64,000 nt of DNA from Leptobrachium leishanense (lineage: Eukaryota; Chordata; Amphibia; Anura; Megophryidae). Both the position numbers and the translations under genes were made by a program. The first letter of the stretch is position 1, and each line of letters opens with the position of its first letter. The stretch spans positions 161,901,049-161,965,048 of the forward strand of contig CM019067.1 of NCBI GenBank assembly GCA_009667805.1, given 5' to 3'. Below the pieces are notes generated by a model. The model made no database searches. It was not told the origin of the DNA and was given only the letters and a program-made list of their open reading frames with translations. Shown here in pieces: positions 23,668-35,919 of this stretch.

Positions 23668-26600
23668 TTAGGCAATATATACAGGCTCAGCAGCAAACAT
23701 ACAATGGGTCAGATATACGTCTTCAAGTTGACTCATGCTCCTGACAACCTCGGCTAACATAGCAGACACTTTGGGCAACCTTCGCACTGTGGTGACAGCC
23801 TCTTCAGGGCTATGTACTGGTGAGTCGTAGGTAAGTCTCTGAGGGGGTCGGATAGAACGTTTTGATTCTGGCTCAATCATCTCCTCTTCAGGTGGAAATA
23901 CTACAGGCACGGGTTCAGTTCTTCCATCCACAACTGGAACAGACATCTCTTTGGAATATGATCCTTCCAGTGAAGGCATAGAACTATAGTCTATAGACAC
24001 ATTTTCAGGAACTACAGGAATTTCCAAAGTTTTGTGAACTTCCAATTGGAATTCAGAAGCCTCAGGCCTCAGGTTACTTTCCCACCGTTCGGAAACTGGA
24101 ATGACCTCTTCAGGCTCAGGCGAGCTCACCCAGTCCAGACAAAAACTTCCTTCCTCACTATCCCCTTCACTCTCTTCAACAACCCGTGTCTGCTGAGACC
24201 GAGTAACTGGAGTCAAACGTGGAGCAGGCGGGTTCGGCAGAGGAAGTTCGCCTCCAACTGGTATCCTCACAGCTTCCCTCAAGGGCAACAGATGATTTCG
24301 GTGCCAGTTTTTAAGAGGCCCGGCCTTTCCATCCGGTCAGATTTGGCAAACTGGCAGACCCGGCAGTTGCTTGCAGACAATGTAGACTTGAGAACTCCAT
24401 CTATCTGCCAATTTATGTCTTGCAGAAACACCCAAATTCTTCAACAAAACCCTATCACCGGGTTGTAGATCCTGTATCCGAACTCTCAAGTCGTAGTTTC
24501 GCTTATTCCTCTGTTCCCTGTTTCCAGAGGTCAAACGGGCCTGTTCAAACGCAGAGGCCAAATTCTTCCGAAGTCTATCCACATAATTTCTATGAGAGGC
24601 CACAGACGTCTGATCCAGAGATAGCCCAAATGCCAAATCAACCAGCAGTCGAGCTTCTCTTCCGAACATAAGACGGTACGTTGAGTATCCAGTAGCGTCA
24701 CTCTCCGTACTGTTGTACGCATGCACCAGCGTAGCTATGTGATGACTCCAGCTCTGCTACTCTCTGTTCGACAATGTCCCCAACATATTTAGCAGCATGC
24801 GATTAAACCTTTCTGGTTGAGCATCACCTTGAGGGTGGTATGGTGTAGTTCGGGTCTTTTGAATTCCTAGCAGTTCCAGCAATTGCCCAACAAGCCTGCT
24901 CTCAAAGTCTCTGCCCTGATCCAAGTGTATTCTCCTTGGTAGGCCATAGTGAACAAAAAACTTTTCCATCAAAACCTTTGCCACCGTAGGAGCACTTTGG
25001 TCTTTCGTAGAAAAAGCTTGGGCATAACACGTGAAATGATCAGTCACTACTAGAATATTTCCCTGCCCACTAGCATCCGGCTCTAAGCACAGGAAATCAA
25101 TGCACACCAAATCCATGACTTTGTAGGTGGCTCATTGGAGCAGTTCGGGTTGGTAGGGTTTTCCTCTGAATACACCTCAAACACGAATGACAGTAACTTT
25201 CAACTTCAGATCTCATACAGGGCCAATAAAATCTGTCTCGCACTAGCTTAAAAGTTCTCTCTGCACCCAAATGTCCATGTTCATTGTGTAATGACCACAG
25301 CACACCTTCTCTGTCCTTGGTGGGAAGGAACAACTGTTGGGTCTCTTCAGCATTGTTTGAGGGGCCCCTTCGGTAGACCACCCCATCCAACATCTTCAAC
25401 CGTTCCCACTCTTTGTATACCAATCGGGCTCCTTCTGGGGAATTTGTCAGTACAATTTCTCGTTGGTTCGCGTTTAGGGCCTTCACGGTTAACGCAATCA
25501 AAGGGTCTCTAGCCTGATCGGCTCTTAGGTCCTGTTTCGAGAAAGTAGGCAGACTTTCATCCCTCAGCTGTGTAGGATTACAGTAGAACTCTGGAACAGC
25601 CGCAGCCATAACTCCTATAGCCTCTGCTTCAACTCCTCCCTTGACCCGGCACTCCGCTCCTTGACATAAGGCTTGTACCCCATCTGGAGTTAACTGAGTC
25701 CATTCTGTAGTGTAGGGCCTTCTTGACAAAGCATCCGCATCTCGATTATTCACTCCAGGGCGATACTTCAGGCTGAACCGAAACCCTGACAGAGCGGCCA
25801 ACCACCGATGTCCCGTTGCATCCAGCTTCGCAGTAGTAAGGACGTACGTAAGAGGATTGTTGTCAGTCTTTATCACAAATTCGGCTCCATACAGATAATC
25901 TTTCAGCTTGTCTACTACCGCCCACTTCAAGGCTAGGAACTCTAGTTTGTGGGTAGGATAGTTCTTTTCTGAAGGCGTAAGGCTTCGGCTTACATACGCT
26001 ACAGGCCTCAACAATCCACCATATTCTTGGTATAGGACTCCCCCTAGACCGTCTCTGCTGGCATCCACATGCAATTCGTACGGCTTATGAGGATCAGCGT
26101 AAGCCAGGACAGGAGCTCGAGTTAGACTCTCTTTCAGTTTCATGAAAGAACTTTCGCATTGATTAGTCCATTCTTCTTGGATGGATTCTCGAGCCTTCCT
26201 TGGCCCCGGAGCTGACGAACCTCGATCAGATGCCTTCGGGCCTTCTCCTGCATCTTCCTTCTGTAGGAGCTTGTTCAGGGGTTGAGCTATCTTGGCAAAT
26301 CCTCCTATGAATCTTTGGTAATATGAGCAGAACCCCAGGAAAGATCTAAGTTCAGTAACGTTGCGGGGTCTATGCCAGGAAGCTACGGCTTCCAACTTCC
26401 GCGGATCCATCGAAACGCCTTCCGCTGAAACAACATGTCCCAGATACGTAACGGAAGGTAAACAAAATTGACACTTCTCCAGAGACAGTTTCAACCCCTC
26501 TTCATGGAGCCGCTTCAAGACCTTCTCTAACCGTTGCTCATGTTCTTCCAAAGTCTTCCCGAACACAATAATATCATCCAGATACACTAACACTTCGATC

Positions 26601-28252
26601 AGGTTCATGTCCCCGACTGTCTTCTCCATTAACTGTTGGAACGTGGCGGGAGCCCCCGTAAGGCCTTGAGGCATTCTGTTGAACTCAAAGAACCCCAGTG
26701 GGCAGATGAATGCAGTCTTCTCCTTGTCCTCAGGATGCATTGGTATCTGATAATGCCCACTTCGCAGGTCTAGTACACTAAACCATTTTGCTCCAGACAA
26801 ACACTGTAAGGCATCTTCTATCCGAGGAGTGGCATATTGATCCGGAATGGTTCTCTGATTTAGTGTGCGATAGTCTATACAAAGACGAATAGAACCATTC
26901 TTCTTCCGAACCATCACTATTGGAGAGGCGTACGGACTCCTGGACTCTTGAATCACCTTAGTCCTTTGTAGTTCATTCAGCTGTTCTTGTAGATCATCCA
27001 AGTCTCCCAGCGGAACTCGTCTTGACCTTTCTCGAAAAGGCTTATCTTCCTGTAGTCGAATGCGATGCTCAGTACTCTTAGCTAGGCCCACGTCGAACTC
27101 ATCCTTCGAGAACAAGTCCCTCCATTTTAGGATCTGGGACTGAAGACGTTTCTTCCATTCAGGTGAGATGGGAGTGTCCTTAGGATAGAACCTTTCAGCT
27201 GGAATCTCTTTGTTCACTCCCCCTCCTAAATCAGTAGGGGAGAGAGGCGTAGCAGACGCTACTTGCCCGATAGGCATTCGTGCTTTCAGAATCACTGGAG
27301 AATCAGACACATTACATACACTAACTGAGACTCTTCCTCGTGTCCGTTTCAAAGCTCTTGTGGAGATTATTTCAGGGATTACTTCTACTCCGGCTTCACT
27401 CCCATGATTGAAATCAGTTTCCAGTACCACATAGGGACCCGGCTGTGATCCCTTCATCTTGACTGAAGCCCGGAAACTCGCCACTTCTCCTGATTGCAGA
27501 ACCTTCTCTGTTCCTCCCAGTCTCCACAGGCGCCCCACTTCGACAGGTGCCTTCTGTTCTTCAACCATTCGCTGATAGACCGGACGTAACATCAGGTGTA
27601 CTCCCCTGGTAGAACCTTCTTCCAATTCCAGAGGAGTCAGGAGACGTCGACCCAGATCAGTATTCGTCCCCACTATCATAGAACTTCGGTTGGCCCCTGA
27701 AGGCCGAGGACACACAATGACCAATGCATCACAACCTCCAGACTGTCTGATGACTTCGGATCCGATTTCTAGCTTCACCTGTAGATAGCCATCATAGGGA
27801 AGTTTCTCAGTTCCGATACCCCAGATCTCAAGGTCCTTTAATTTCTGTAGAGGTATGTGCCTCAAGTGCTTCTCGTAGAAGTCTCGATAGATCAACGTCA
27901 CTTGAGCCCCTGAGTCTATCAGAGCTTTAGTGTAGACTCCCTCTACTTGGATTGGAACAATGGGAGAAGGACCTATCAGCTGGTAAGGACACTTTGTCGT
28001 AGCCGCAGGGAGTTTAGACCCGGTTCGCTGTACCCTGGCCTTCTTCTTGGCCCGTGTAGGTTTTGGGTGTGCATTGCTTCCCCATGACATAGGACCAGAC
28101 ACTAAGGGAGTAACTCTTTCAGTCCTGGCAGGCTCAGCAGTTGGCAAGACTTTGGGCCTTCTCTGCCGTTCGGTTCTGGTTTTAATTTTGGAGCGGTTTT
28201 CAACCATTGGGCACCTAGTTTGCTCCTTCACTTGGGCCCTCTGGCGTTTCCC
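23668..28252 (-). pseudogene. pol: Gypsy pol (PR-RT-RNase H-IN), broken
   Basis: The main frame runs 28231-25097. It carries an aspartic protease (ALIDSGAQVTLI), an RT with YLDDIIVFG, the FLGFCSYYQRFI connection region, an RNase H start (YELHVDASRDGLGGV), and the zinc-binding part of integrase (H-x-G near 25290, then CHSCLRC). A frameshift near 25115 moves reading into 25116-24757. That segment has the catalytic core: Asp in CIDFL, Asp in HLDQGRDF, Glu in AQPERFN. TAG at 24757-24759 and TGA at 24337-24339 interrupt the rest. The C-terminal part has a GPY/F-like region and an acidic tail ending at 23668. Expression was probably by -1 frameshifting from gag. Confidence 0.92.
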
Positions 28253-29717
28253 GCCTGTGAGGTAGATAGCAGCCCTTCCAAGGCTTTTAGGAACTCTTCT
28301 ACCCTATTTCCTTCAGGCCTTTGGCTTTTGCATTGCGCTTGGAAATGACCCATTTCCCCACAGTTGAAACCTCTCTTCTTTGAAGACGGAGACGCACTTG
28401 TTCGTGGTGACTCGGTTGAAGGACCCTGGCCAGACGCCATAACAACTCCTGTTGTCCGCATATCAGTGAGGAACTTCTGCATATCGGTCTGTGTCTCTGC
28501 CACCTTCAAAAGTACTCGGCACAGATCAGTGTGTGCTTGTTTCAGCTCAGCTTGAGCTTCTTGTACCTTCTTAACGGTTTTGTGTAACTCACTATATGCA
28601 GGGAGGGTTGGTTCTTTGGCAGTACTCTCTGTGGATATAGAAACTAACAGATGCTCTTGTCTGTCAATTTCAGATCCATAGGCATCCAACGAATCATCTT
28701 CAGGTTGCAGATATTCGTTATGCCTTACTGGTTGTGAGTAAGCTCTTTCTCCTCTCCTTAAAGACTTTTCTTCTAGCAGAGCCTCTTCCTCTCTAACAGC
28801 TCGAATCAGCTCCAGGTATTTCAACTCTCGGTTACCTTCTCTGGTTCTCAGCTGTAGCATCACAGGATCTAGAGGTTGAGCGCCCCTCAATATCTGCTGC
28901 ATTCAGATTTTATCTTCTGTGGCTGGTTCGGCCCCTTTCTTAAGGATTATCTGGTGCAGAATCTTATCTAGGCGCCTCATTTATTCAGTAATTTTCTCAC
29001 CTTTTCACTGGTAGGTATGTTCATACTGGTACATGAGCTCAGCAGCCTTTTCTGTTCACCCAAAGACTTCCTGTAATATGTTTAGGTAATCTAAAGCGGT
29101 GCAGTCTTGCTTACTCAACTTCAGGTTTCTGTCAGCCTCTGACGCAGGTCCCTTTAAGCTCTCAGTAATTCTTTGCTTCTTATGTGCTTCAGGGACGTCC
29201 CACTCATCCATAGGCTGCATCACCTGTTCTACCCATTCTTCAAAGGTTTCTTCTCCTGCTGGAGTTGGTAAGTTTCCTGTAAAATTCCTCAACAGTTGAT
29301 AACCAAAGTTAGTGTGTGGAGGGCTTGTTCTTTGACATTTAGCCAGCAAATCTCCAATAGCCACTATGAATTCAGGCCCGATCATGGCCAGCGGACTGGG
29401 CGCGGGAACACTCGCGGGATCGCCATGTGGCGCACTTGGCTGAATCAGTTGAACTTCCACCTCATCGGTCAGCTTCACGCTCGCGCCCTGAAAACACACT
29501 GGAACACCCTTTCTCCACTCAAAAAGAACATACGTGTGAGAAGTATCCGGGTTCGCCTTAATGTCCAGGATTAACCCCGATGATCTGGTGTCAGCATGGC
29601 GACGGCCCGGCGAATATGATCTTCGGCCCAAGTGTCTGCAGGAATATCCATGACTTTGCTTAACTCTATCTGACTACTTTGCTCCTCACACCATTTGGCA
29701 GCAGTGTCTGGATCCAT
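28228..29717 (-). pseudogene. gag: Gypsy gag, PNMA-like, broken
   Basis: An ATG at 29715-29717 starts a frame of about 46 codons that ends in TAA. A one-base shift near 29575 recovers the remainder. The middle (EETFEEWVEQ, ITESLKGPA, LNILQEVFG) has the layout of the capsid region of vertebrate PNMA proteins. In-frame stops lie at 29056-29058, 29005-29007, 28981-28983 and 28903-28905. A zinc knuckle near residue 420 reads GFNCGEMGHFQAQC, in which the first Cys of CCHC is replaced by Gly. A coiled-coil-like Gln/Glu/Lys stretch precedes it. Total length would be near 497 residues. Confidence 0.88.
28246..28252 (-). promoter_or_regulatory. GGGAAAC -1 frameshift heptamer
   Basis: On the minus strand the gag frame reads G GGA AAC about six codons before its TGA, which fits X XXY YYZ in phase. 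A -1 slip enters the open pol frame. GGGAAAC is an established retroviral slippery site. A G/C-rich segment follows, but a pseudoknot was not modelled. Confidence 0.7.
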
Positions 29718-29756
29718 AATTAACCCTTTAAATGTGTTTTTATTATAGAGACTGTA

Positions 29757-29774
29757 ATCCCGGACGAGCCCCCA
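29757..29774 (-). promoter_or_regulatory. primer binding site, tRNA-Pro type
   Basis: The minus strand reads TGGGGGCTCGTCCGGGAT two bases inside the 5' LTR. This 18-mer is the tRNA-Pro-complementary site familiar from gammaretroviruses. Confidence 0.9.
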
Positions 29775-29776
29775 CG

Positions 29777-30723
29777 TGTAGTGCTCACTCCCGGAGAAGC
29801 CGCTGAATTTAACCTCGGGTTAGTCTCACCGCACTAGGGAATAAATATACACCAGCACTGTTGTGGATTTTATAGATTATATACTTTACTGATCCCAATA
29901 AAGTGGCATATATAATGTGAACACGGTATATGGCGACATGATTTTCGTAATGCAGGAAAACACGCGGTGGCAAAAAGGAAAGTTTAACCCCTTCGTTTCT
30001 GGAGTCTAAGTCCCGTAAAAGTAGTGTCCCAAAAAGGTGTGTCTGTGTGTGTTATCTCAGGTACCCGGGTACTATATTCAACTGGACAGTGAATGGATTG
30101 AGCAAATCTTTGACTAATCACGTTGGGGCCCTGTAGATTTAAACAATACTGCAGCGTGCTTTGTTTCAACTTTGACTGTGGCCTGGAAAGCCTCTCACCC
30201 ATCCAGCTAGACAATCTGTTCCGCTGTCCGATCAAGGATCTCTCTCCGCTTGGTTATACTGGAACTCTGTGCCACTGGATCCGCTTCTCTCGCTTGTCCG
30301 ATTTCGGTAACGAGAACTATGGCCTACCGCCTGCACTCCCAGTGGATCATCGCGGTCTCCTTACTTGGGGTCCAAACTGGAACGTTGTGTCTGCGCAAAA
30401 CCTCTCAGCGATGTGTGGATAGATCTCCGCCAGAACTGTCTCTGATTCTCAGCACCCGCAAGGCAGCTCCTGCTCTCCGGCCTGGTCTTAATCTCTAGCA
30501 GTCTCACGTGCATCTTCCACCTTTCGTCGCTTGGCTCACACTGGCTCTCCTTCGTACGAGGCTGCGGATGTCCTTCACTCTCTCCCACCCACTTCCTGTC
30601 CCTGCCGCAAAGCATGATGGAAAACGTAGTCCCGTTGTGTCCAGTATACTCTACATTGCGCTTGTCTCCCTCTGGTGGCCAAACCCGAGCAATACATCAA
30701 CAGAGTTTTTAAACAGCGCTACA
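29777..30723 (-). repeat. Gypsy 5' LTR
   Basis: This is the 947-bp LTR at the upstream end of the element in its own (minus) orientation, with TG...CA ends. TTAG follows at 30724-30727. Confidence 0.95.
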
Positions 30724-30727
30724 TTAG

Positions 30728-31094
30728 CATCATGGATCAAGATGATGGGTGAGTCTATGGGAAGTATATTTTTTTGGGATTAAATTATTATGCTTAAAAT
30801 AATTTAACATCAAGTTTTATCCGCCTATCATTTTCATTTTCATTTTCATTGCCAATTGAACAATTAATCTTCCTATACAAAGCATACAGACACAACCAAC
30901 TTGCTTAGCTGGATTGGAATAAGATGAGAGTAGTTTGTGTTAATGAGTGGCACCATCCTCATTAATGGCTCACACTAATAGCTAATAGCTTGGCTGGTAT
31001 AGGGCCAAGAATTTTTCTAGATGGTTAGTTGCTGTGGGACACAAAATGACTGCTGCAATGATTCAGTTTGTGTACTGTACAACAGAGATATTTT
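30728..31094. other. unassigned flank
   Basis: No gene was recognised. It continues the DNA of 20182-22654 on the far side of the Gypsy insertion. A short ATTTTC repeat lies near 30830. Confidence 0.4.
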
Positions 31095-31965
31095 CAGGGT
31101 TATTCAAAGAGATCCGAATTGTGGCCGAAAGGTAACCAAACAGTGAAATATAGCGTACGGTTACCTTTCCTGGCCATTTGGCTATCCAGAGAGCAGGCAA
31201 TTCGCCAAATCCTGGCATATTGCCTGCATATATGGTGCCTGTTCGAGGGCAGTGAAATCCCCATAGAGAAGCAATACTTCGTCTATTCAGAGAACAAAAA
31301 CCAGCAGTGAAAAGTTTCCGAATTGCCCTGCTGTTCGGTGGTTTCATGCGGCACATTTTTTCAGACGAATCCCATAGGCTTCAATATTAAAAATATTCCC
31401 GTTTTAATTCAATATCTAATAAACTGTTGATTATGATATTCTGCAGTAAAAAGTCTCTTTATTTATAGATTTTCTTTGATGTTTTAGGCATTTTTTGGGA
31501 TTTATTTGCGAAAAAAAAATATTTCTGTTTGTTTTTTTAAATAATTTTTTCTTTTTTTGTAACAGACCTTTTTATTATCATTCATTGGATCTTATATGTA
31601 AATTTCAGACATTTTCGTTCTCTAGTTTCTTTACAAACAGCGTTTCACTTTTCAAACATTCAAGCGAACAGTCTTTTTTTTCACTCCATTCATCTGCGGT
31701 GTCAGGTTTTCCAGCAGCTGTTCTGCGCTGTGATCGGCGGCTGCTCGGGTTTCTCCGGCGTGTTCAGCGGGGTTAATCCAGCTATTTTGCAGGTTTTAGT
31801 GAGTGTTAGGTGGGTTCAGGGCCGGTGCAAGCATTTTTGTCTACTCAGGCGAAGGTGCGTTTTGGTGCCCCCCCCCATCCCTACCATGCCATGTCAATCA
31901 GCATTGAGATGCATAATAATCTCTAAAACATACCAAGAAAATAAGTTGTCATTTGCGCTCACCCC

Positions 31966-32359
31966 CAGGCATGTACTGGCCATAGGGACTACAGGGAGAT
32001 TCCCGGTGGGCCGATGACTCTGTGGGCCAGTGTGAATGCTGGTTCACCGCGTGGCTCGCGCTGCCCTTAATGGGTGAGGTGAGAACTTCCACACTGCAAA
32101 ACAGACGCAGTCTCATATTGCGGCCACCGTGCCGGTGAGACCCTCTGCGCATCCGCCTCACCTTAAGGCATGGTGCACACTTGACCTCAGTGCCACTGCG
32201 GTGCTTTACCCAGTCGCTCTGCAGCAACTCCAGTATCTGTAGAGCGATTGGTTGAGCGATCCAGTTGGATTATATACTATATTTGTGCGTATTTGCATAA
32301 TTAAATTGGGCCGGTCTGGATGACATCCAGGGCTGATTTTCTGTCCCAGTCCAGCCCTG
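31966..32359. mobile_element. hAT MITE nested in hAT-B
   Basis: The ends are caggcatgtactggcc and ggactgg-type inverted (cagtccagccctg). CTCACCCC is duplicated at 31958-31965 and 32360-32367. It is 394 bp and non-coding. It inserted after hAT-B had inserted. Confidence 0.85.
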
Positions 32360-32619
32360 CTCACCCCTGTAGCTCCATGTTAAACAAAACACAGAGGTTT
32401 TGGTTTATTTGAATGGTCATTAAAGTGTAAGCTCTTCTGCCGCATCACGACACCTCTGGGTCAGGCTAGTCCTTCCTAATGAAACCAAAAGCTGCTTTCT
32501 AAGCAACCACATGTCCTCATGCGGCTTCTCAGCCATGAGAGAAACTGGTGGGTTTTATTTATACCCTCACCAGGAGCAATTCAGGTTTATAAGATACGTC
32601 TACCTTAGTGATGTACTTA

Positions 32620-32936
32620 TACACACTGCAAATTACAGAGCTCACTTCAATAAACCTTCCAGTAATGTGCAGTGTGTAAAAGCGTATCACAGAGCTCCAC
32701 AGCAATAAAACTCATAGTAATGTGCAGAGTGTATGAGCGTATCACAGAGCTCCACAGCAATAAAACTCATAGTAATGTGCAGTGTGTAAAAGCGTATCAC
32801 AGAGCTCCACAGTAATAAAACTCACAGTAATGTGCGGTGTGTATGAGCGTATCACAGAATCCACAGCAATAAAACTCACAGTAATGTGCAGTGTGAATGA
32901 GTGTATAACAGAGCTCCACAGCAATAAAAAAAGGTA
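32620..32936. repeat. tandem repeat of about 60 bp
   Basis: The units carry gtgtatgagcgtatcacaga and ccacagcaataaaactcaca. About five copies are present. A single unit occurs near 45412-45496, and part of one, inverted, at 36113-36138. Confidence 0.85.
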
Positions 32937-32949
32937 ATGTACCAATATC

Positions 32950-35035
32950 AGTTTATTCAAACCCCCTGCATATCATTTTACACCCCCAGTACATGATTTT
33001 ACACCCACCAGCATAGCAATTTACAGCCCCAGTAAATCAGTTTACAGCCCCAGACCCCAGTATATCAATTTACAGCCCCCCAGTATATCTATTTACGGCC
33101 CCCAGACCCAGTATATCAATTTACAGCCCCCAGACCCAGTATATCAATTTACAGCCCCCAGTATAGCAATTTACAGCCCCCCCAGTATATCTATTTACGG
33201 CCCCCAGACCCAGTATATCTATTTACAGCCCCCAGACCCAGTATATCAATTTACAGCCCCCCCAGTATATCTATTTACAGCCCCCCCAGTAAATCTATTT
33301 ACAGCCCCCAGACCCAGTATTTCAATTTACAGCCCCCCAGTATATCTATTTACAGCCCCCAGACCCAGTATTTCAATTTACAGCCCCCCAGTATATCTAT
33401 TTACAGCCCCCAGACCCAGTATATCCATTTACAGCCCCCAGACCCAGTATAGCAATTTACAGCCCCCCAGTATATCTATTTACAGCCCCCAGACCCAGTA
33501 TATCCATTTACAGCCCCCAGACCCAGTATATCAATTTACAGCCCCCAGACCCAGTATAGCAATTTACAGCCCCCCCAGTATATCCATTTACAGCCCCCAG
33601 ACCCAGTATATCCATTTACAGCCCCCCCAGTATATCTATTTACAGCTCCCAGACCCAGTATATCCATTTACAGCCCCCCAGTATATCTATTTACAGCCCC
33701 CACCCAGTATATCCATTTACAGCCCCCCCAGTATATCTATTTACAGCCCCCAGACCCAGTATTTCAATTTACAGCCCCCCAGTATATCTATTTAGAGCCC
33801 CCAGACCCAGTATATCCATTTACAGCCCCAGACCCAGTATATCCATTGACAGCCCCCAGACCCAGTATAGCAATTTACAGCCCCCCCAGTATATCTATTT
33901 ACAGCCCTCAGACCCAGTATATCCATTTACAGCCCCCAGACCCAGTATATCCATTTACAGCCCCCAGACCCAGTATAGCCATTTACAGCCCCCCAGTATA
34001 TCTATTTACAGCCCCCAGACCCAGTATATCCATTTACAGCCCCCAGACCCAGTATAGCAATTTACAGCCCCCCCAGTATATCTATTTACAGCCCCCAGAC
34101 CCAGTATATCCATTTACAGCCCCCGTATATCTATTTACAGCCCCCAGACCCAGTATATCCATTTACAGCCCCCCCAGTATATCTATTTACAGCCCCCAGA
34201 CCCAGTATTTCAATTTACAGCCCCCCAGTATATCTATTTAGAGCCCCCAGACCCAGTATATCCATTTACAGCCCCCAGACCCAGTATATCTATTTACAGC
34301 CCCCAGACCCAGTATATCAATTTACAGCCCCCCAGTATATCTATTTACAGCCCCCCCAGTAAATCTATTTACAGCCCCCAGACCCAGTATTTCAATTTAC
34401 AGCCCCCCAGTATATCTATTTACAGCCCCCAGACCCAGTATTTCAATTTACAGCCCCCAGTATATCTATTTACAGCCCCCAGACCCAGTATATCCATTTA
34501 CAGCCCCCAGACCCAGTATATCCATTTACAGCCCCCAGACCCAGTATAGCCATTTACAGCCCCCAGTATATCTATTTACAGCCCCCAGACTCAGTATATC
34601 CATTTACAGCCCCCCAGTATATCTATTTACAGCCCCCAGACCCAGTATATCCATTTACAGCCCCCCAGTATATCTAGTTACAGCCCCCAGACCCAGTATT
34701 TCAATTTACAGCCCCCCAGTATATCCATTTACAGCCCCCAGACCCAGTATAGCAATTTACAGCCCCCCCAGTATATCTATTTACAGCCCCCAGACCCAGT
34801 ATATCCATTTACAGCCCCCAGACCCAGTATAGCAATTTAGAGCCCCCCCAGTATAGCAATTTACAGCCCCCCCCAGTATATCTATTTACAGCCCCCCAGT
34901 ATATCTATTTACAGCCCCCAGACCCAGTATAGCAATTTACAGCCCCCCCCAGTATAGCAATTTACAGCCCCCCCAGTATAGCAATTTACAGCCCCAGACC
35001 CAGTGCAGCAATTTAAAGCCCCCCCAGTATATTAA
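32950..35035. repeat. minisatellite CAGTATATCCATTTACAGCCCC
   Basis: Dozens of units of two lengths (about 23 and 30 bp, the longer with the extra word cagaccc) alternate irregularly. An open frame at 33846-34241 arises from the repeat and is not a gene. Confidence 0.92.
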
Positions 35036-35919
35036 TAGCCCATTAGTTTATTCACACCTGGTAATAAATCTCCTCTCTGCCTCGGTCCTCCATCGCAGCA
35101 GAGTGAAAGCACGCGGGCTGGTGGCTCCTCCTGCAGTTGTTTTCCTGGGCTATGTGGATCACGTGTGGGGGCGGCGCCAAATTACACAGTGTGCCTGCTC
35201 GTGTTAAGAACGTGGGATGGGACTGAGACGGCACACACACTGCAGCGCCGCCGCAAATCTGATTTTTCCGCCCCTCAAACTGGCAGCAGGCCAGGACAGT
35301 AAGGCACCCGCCTGTGCCGCCTTACATTAGCGCCGGCCCTGGGTGGGTTTTGCGGTGAGTGTTCGGTGGGTTTTGCGATGAGTGTTCGGTGGGTTGGCGG
35401 TGAGTGTTAGTCGGGTTTGCGGGGGTTTTCCTTACACTTCGGGGAACCTGTGGTGCTTGCTGAATACACCGCAAGCTCGCCGAAATGGGATCGCCAAATC
35501 GCGCTAAATTGAAGCGAACGAAAAGTCACAGAACGTACGGTGACGTTTCGATTCTCTTTGAATAACCCTGCCAGTGTGGTATTGCCAGATCCAGAATTTA
35601 AAGGAAGACACTCCCACAGACTCCATCTTGAACTCTGACACATCTTCAGCCTAGAGTAGTGGTTCGCAGACATGGTTCTCAAGTACCCCTAAAAAGTTTT
35701 TTTTTTTTATTATTATTTTTTTGAGAAAGGATTTTACCAGGAAGGATACATTGAGATTTCTCCCATTTTCAAGTATGTCCTGGGTGGCGAGTATGTACTG
35801 TTGGGTGTCTTGCCCAAGGGCACTTACTGGAGAGGTTGCTCGCTGGGATTGAATCCATGACTCCACAGGCTCTCTCCATGCAGAGCAGTGATGTTACCTC
35901 TACTCCACCCAGCCGGCAC

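Larger units (their letters stand above)
22659..30723 (-). mobile_element. Ty3/Gypsy LTR retrotransposon, full length, decayed
   Basis: Two LTRs with TGTAG...CTACA ends enclose gag and pol on the minus strand. TTAG is duplicated at 22655-22658 and 30724-30727. A primer binding site lies just inside the 5' LTR and a polypurine tract just inside the 3' LTR. Domain order is Gag, protease, RT, RNase H, integrase, which is Ty3/Gypsy order. Gag resembles the vertebrate PNMA family. There is no env. Stops and frameshifts show that it is inactive. Confidence 0.95.
31817..35341. mobile_element. hAT-B element with large internal minisatellites
   Basis: The ends are cagggccggtgc and gcgccggccctg. GGTGGGTT is duplicated at 31809-31816 and 35342-35349. 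The 3,525-bp body is non-coding. It holds a nested hAT MITE (31966-32359), about five 60-bp repeats (32620-32936) and a 2.1-kb minisatellite (32950-35035). Part of the 60-bp repeat is shared with 45332-47181 and 35920-37891. Confidence 0.88.
31095..35570. mobile_element. GGGTTATTCAAAG-family MITE split by a hAT
   Basis: The left end (cagggttattcaaagagatc) and right end (gattctctttgaataaccctg) match the complete copies. The internal sequence at 31095-31808 and 35350-35570 is colinear with 39142-40020 in reverse. Removing the hAT insertion leaves about 0.94 kb. The flanking 3-mers (TTT and CCA) do not match, so the target duplication has decayed. Confidence 0.75.

Noticed and set aside
28228..29717. 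A domesticated PNMA host gene
   Set aside because: It lies between matching LTRs with PBS, PPT and pol, and has a frameshift and four stops, so it is an element gag.
29757..29774. tRNA gene
   Set aside because: Only the 18-nt primer complement is present; no cloverleaf.
33846..34241. 131-codon repeat protein
   Set aside because: It is a translation of the CAGCCCC minisatellite inside a hAT element. There is no start context and no domain.
32950..35035. CRISPR-like array
   Set aside because: Units abut without unique spacers and vary in length. The setting is a eukaryotic transposon.
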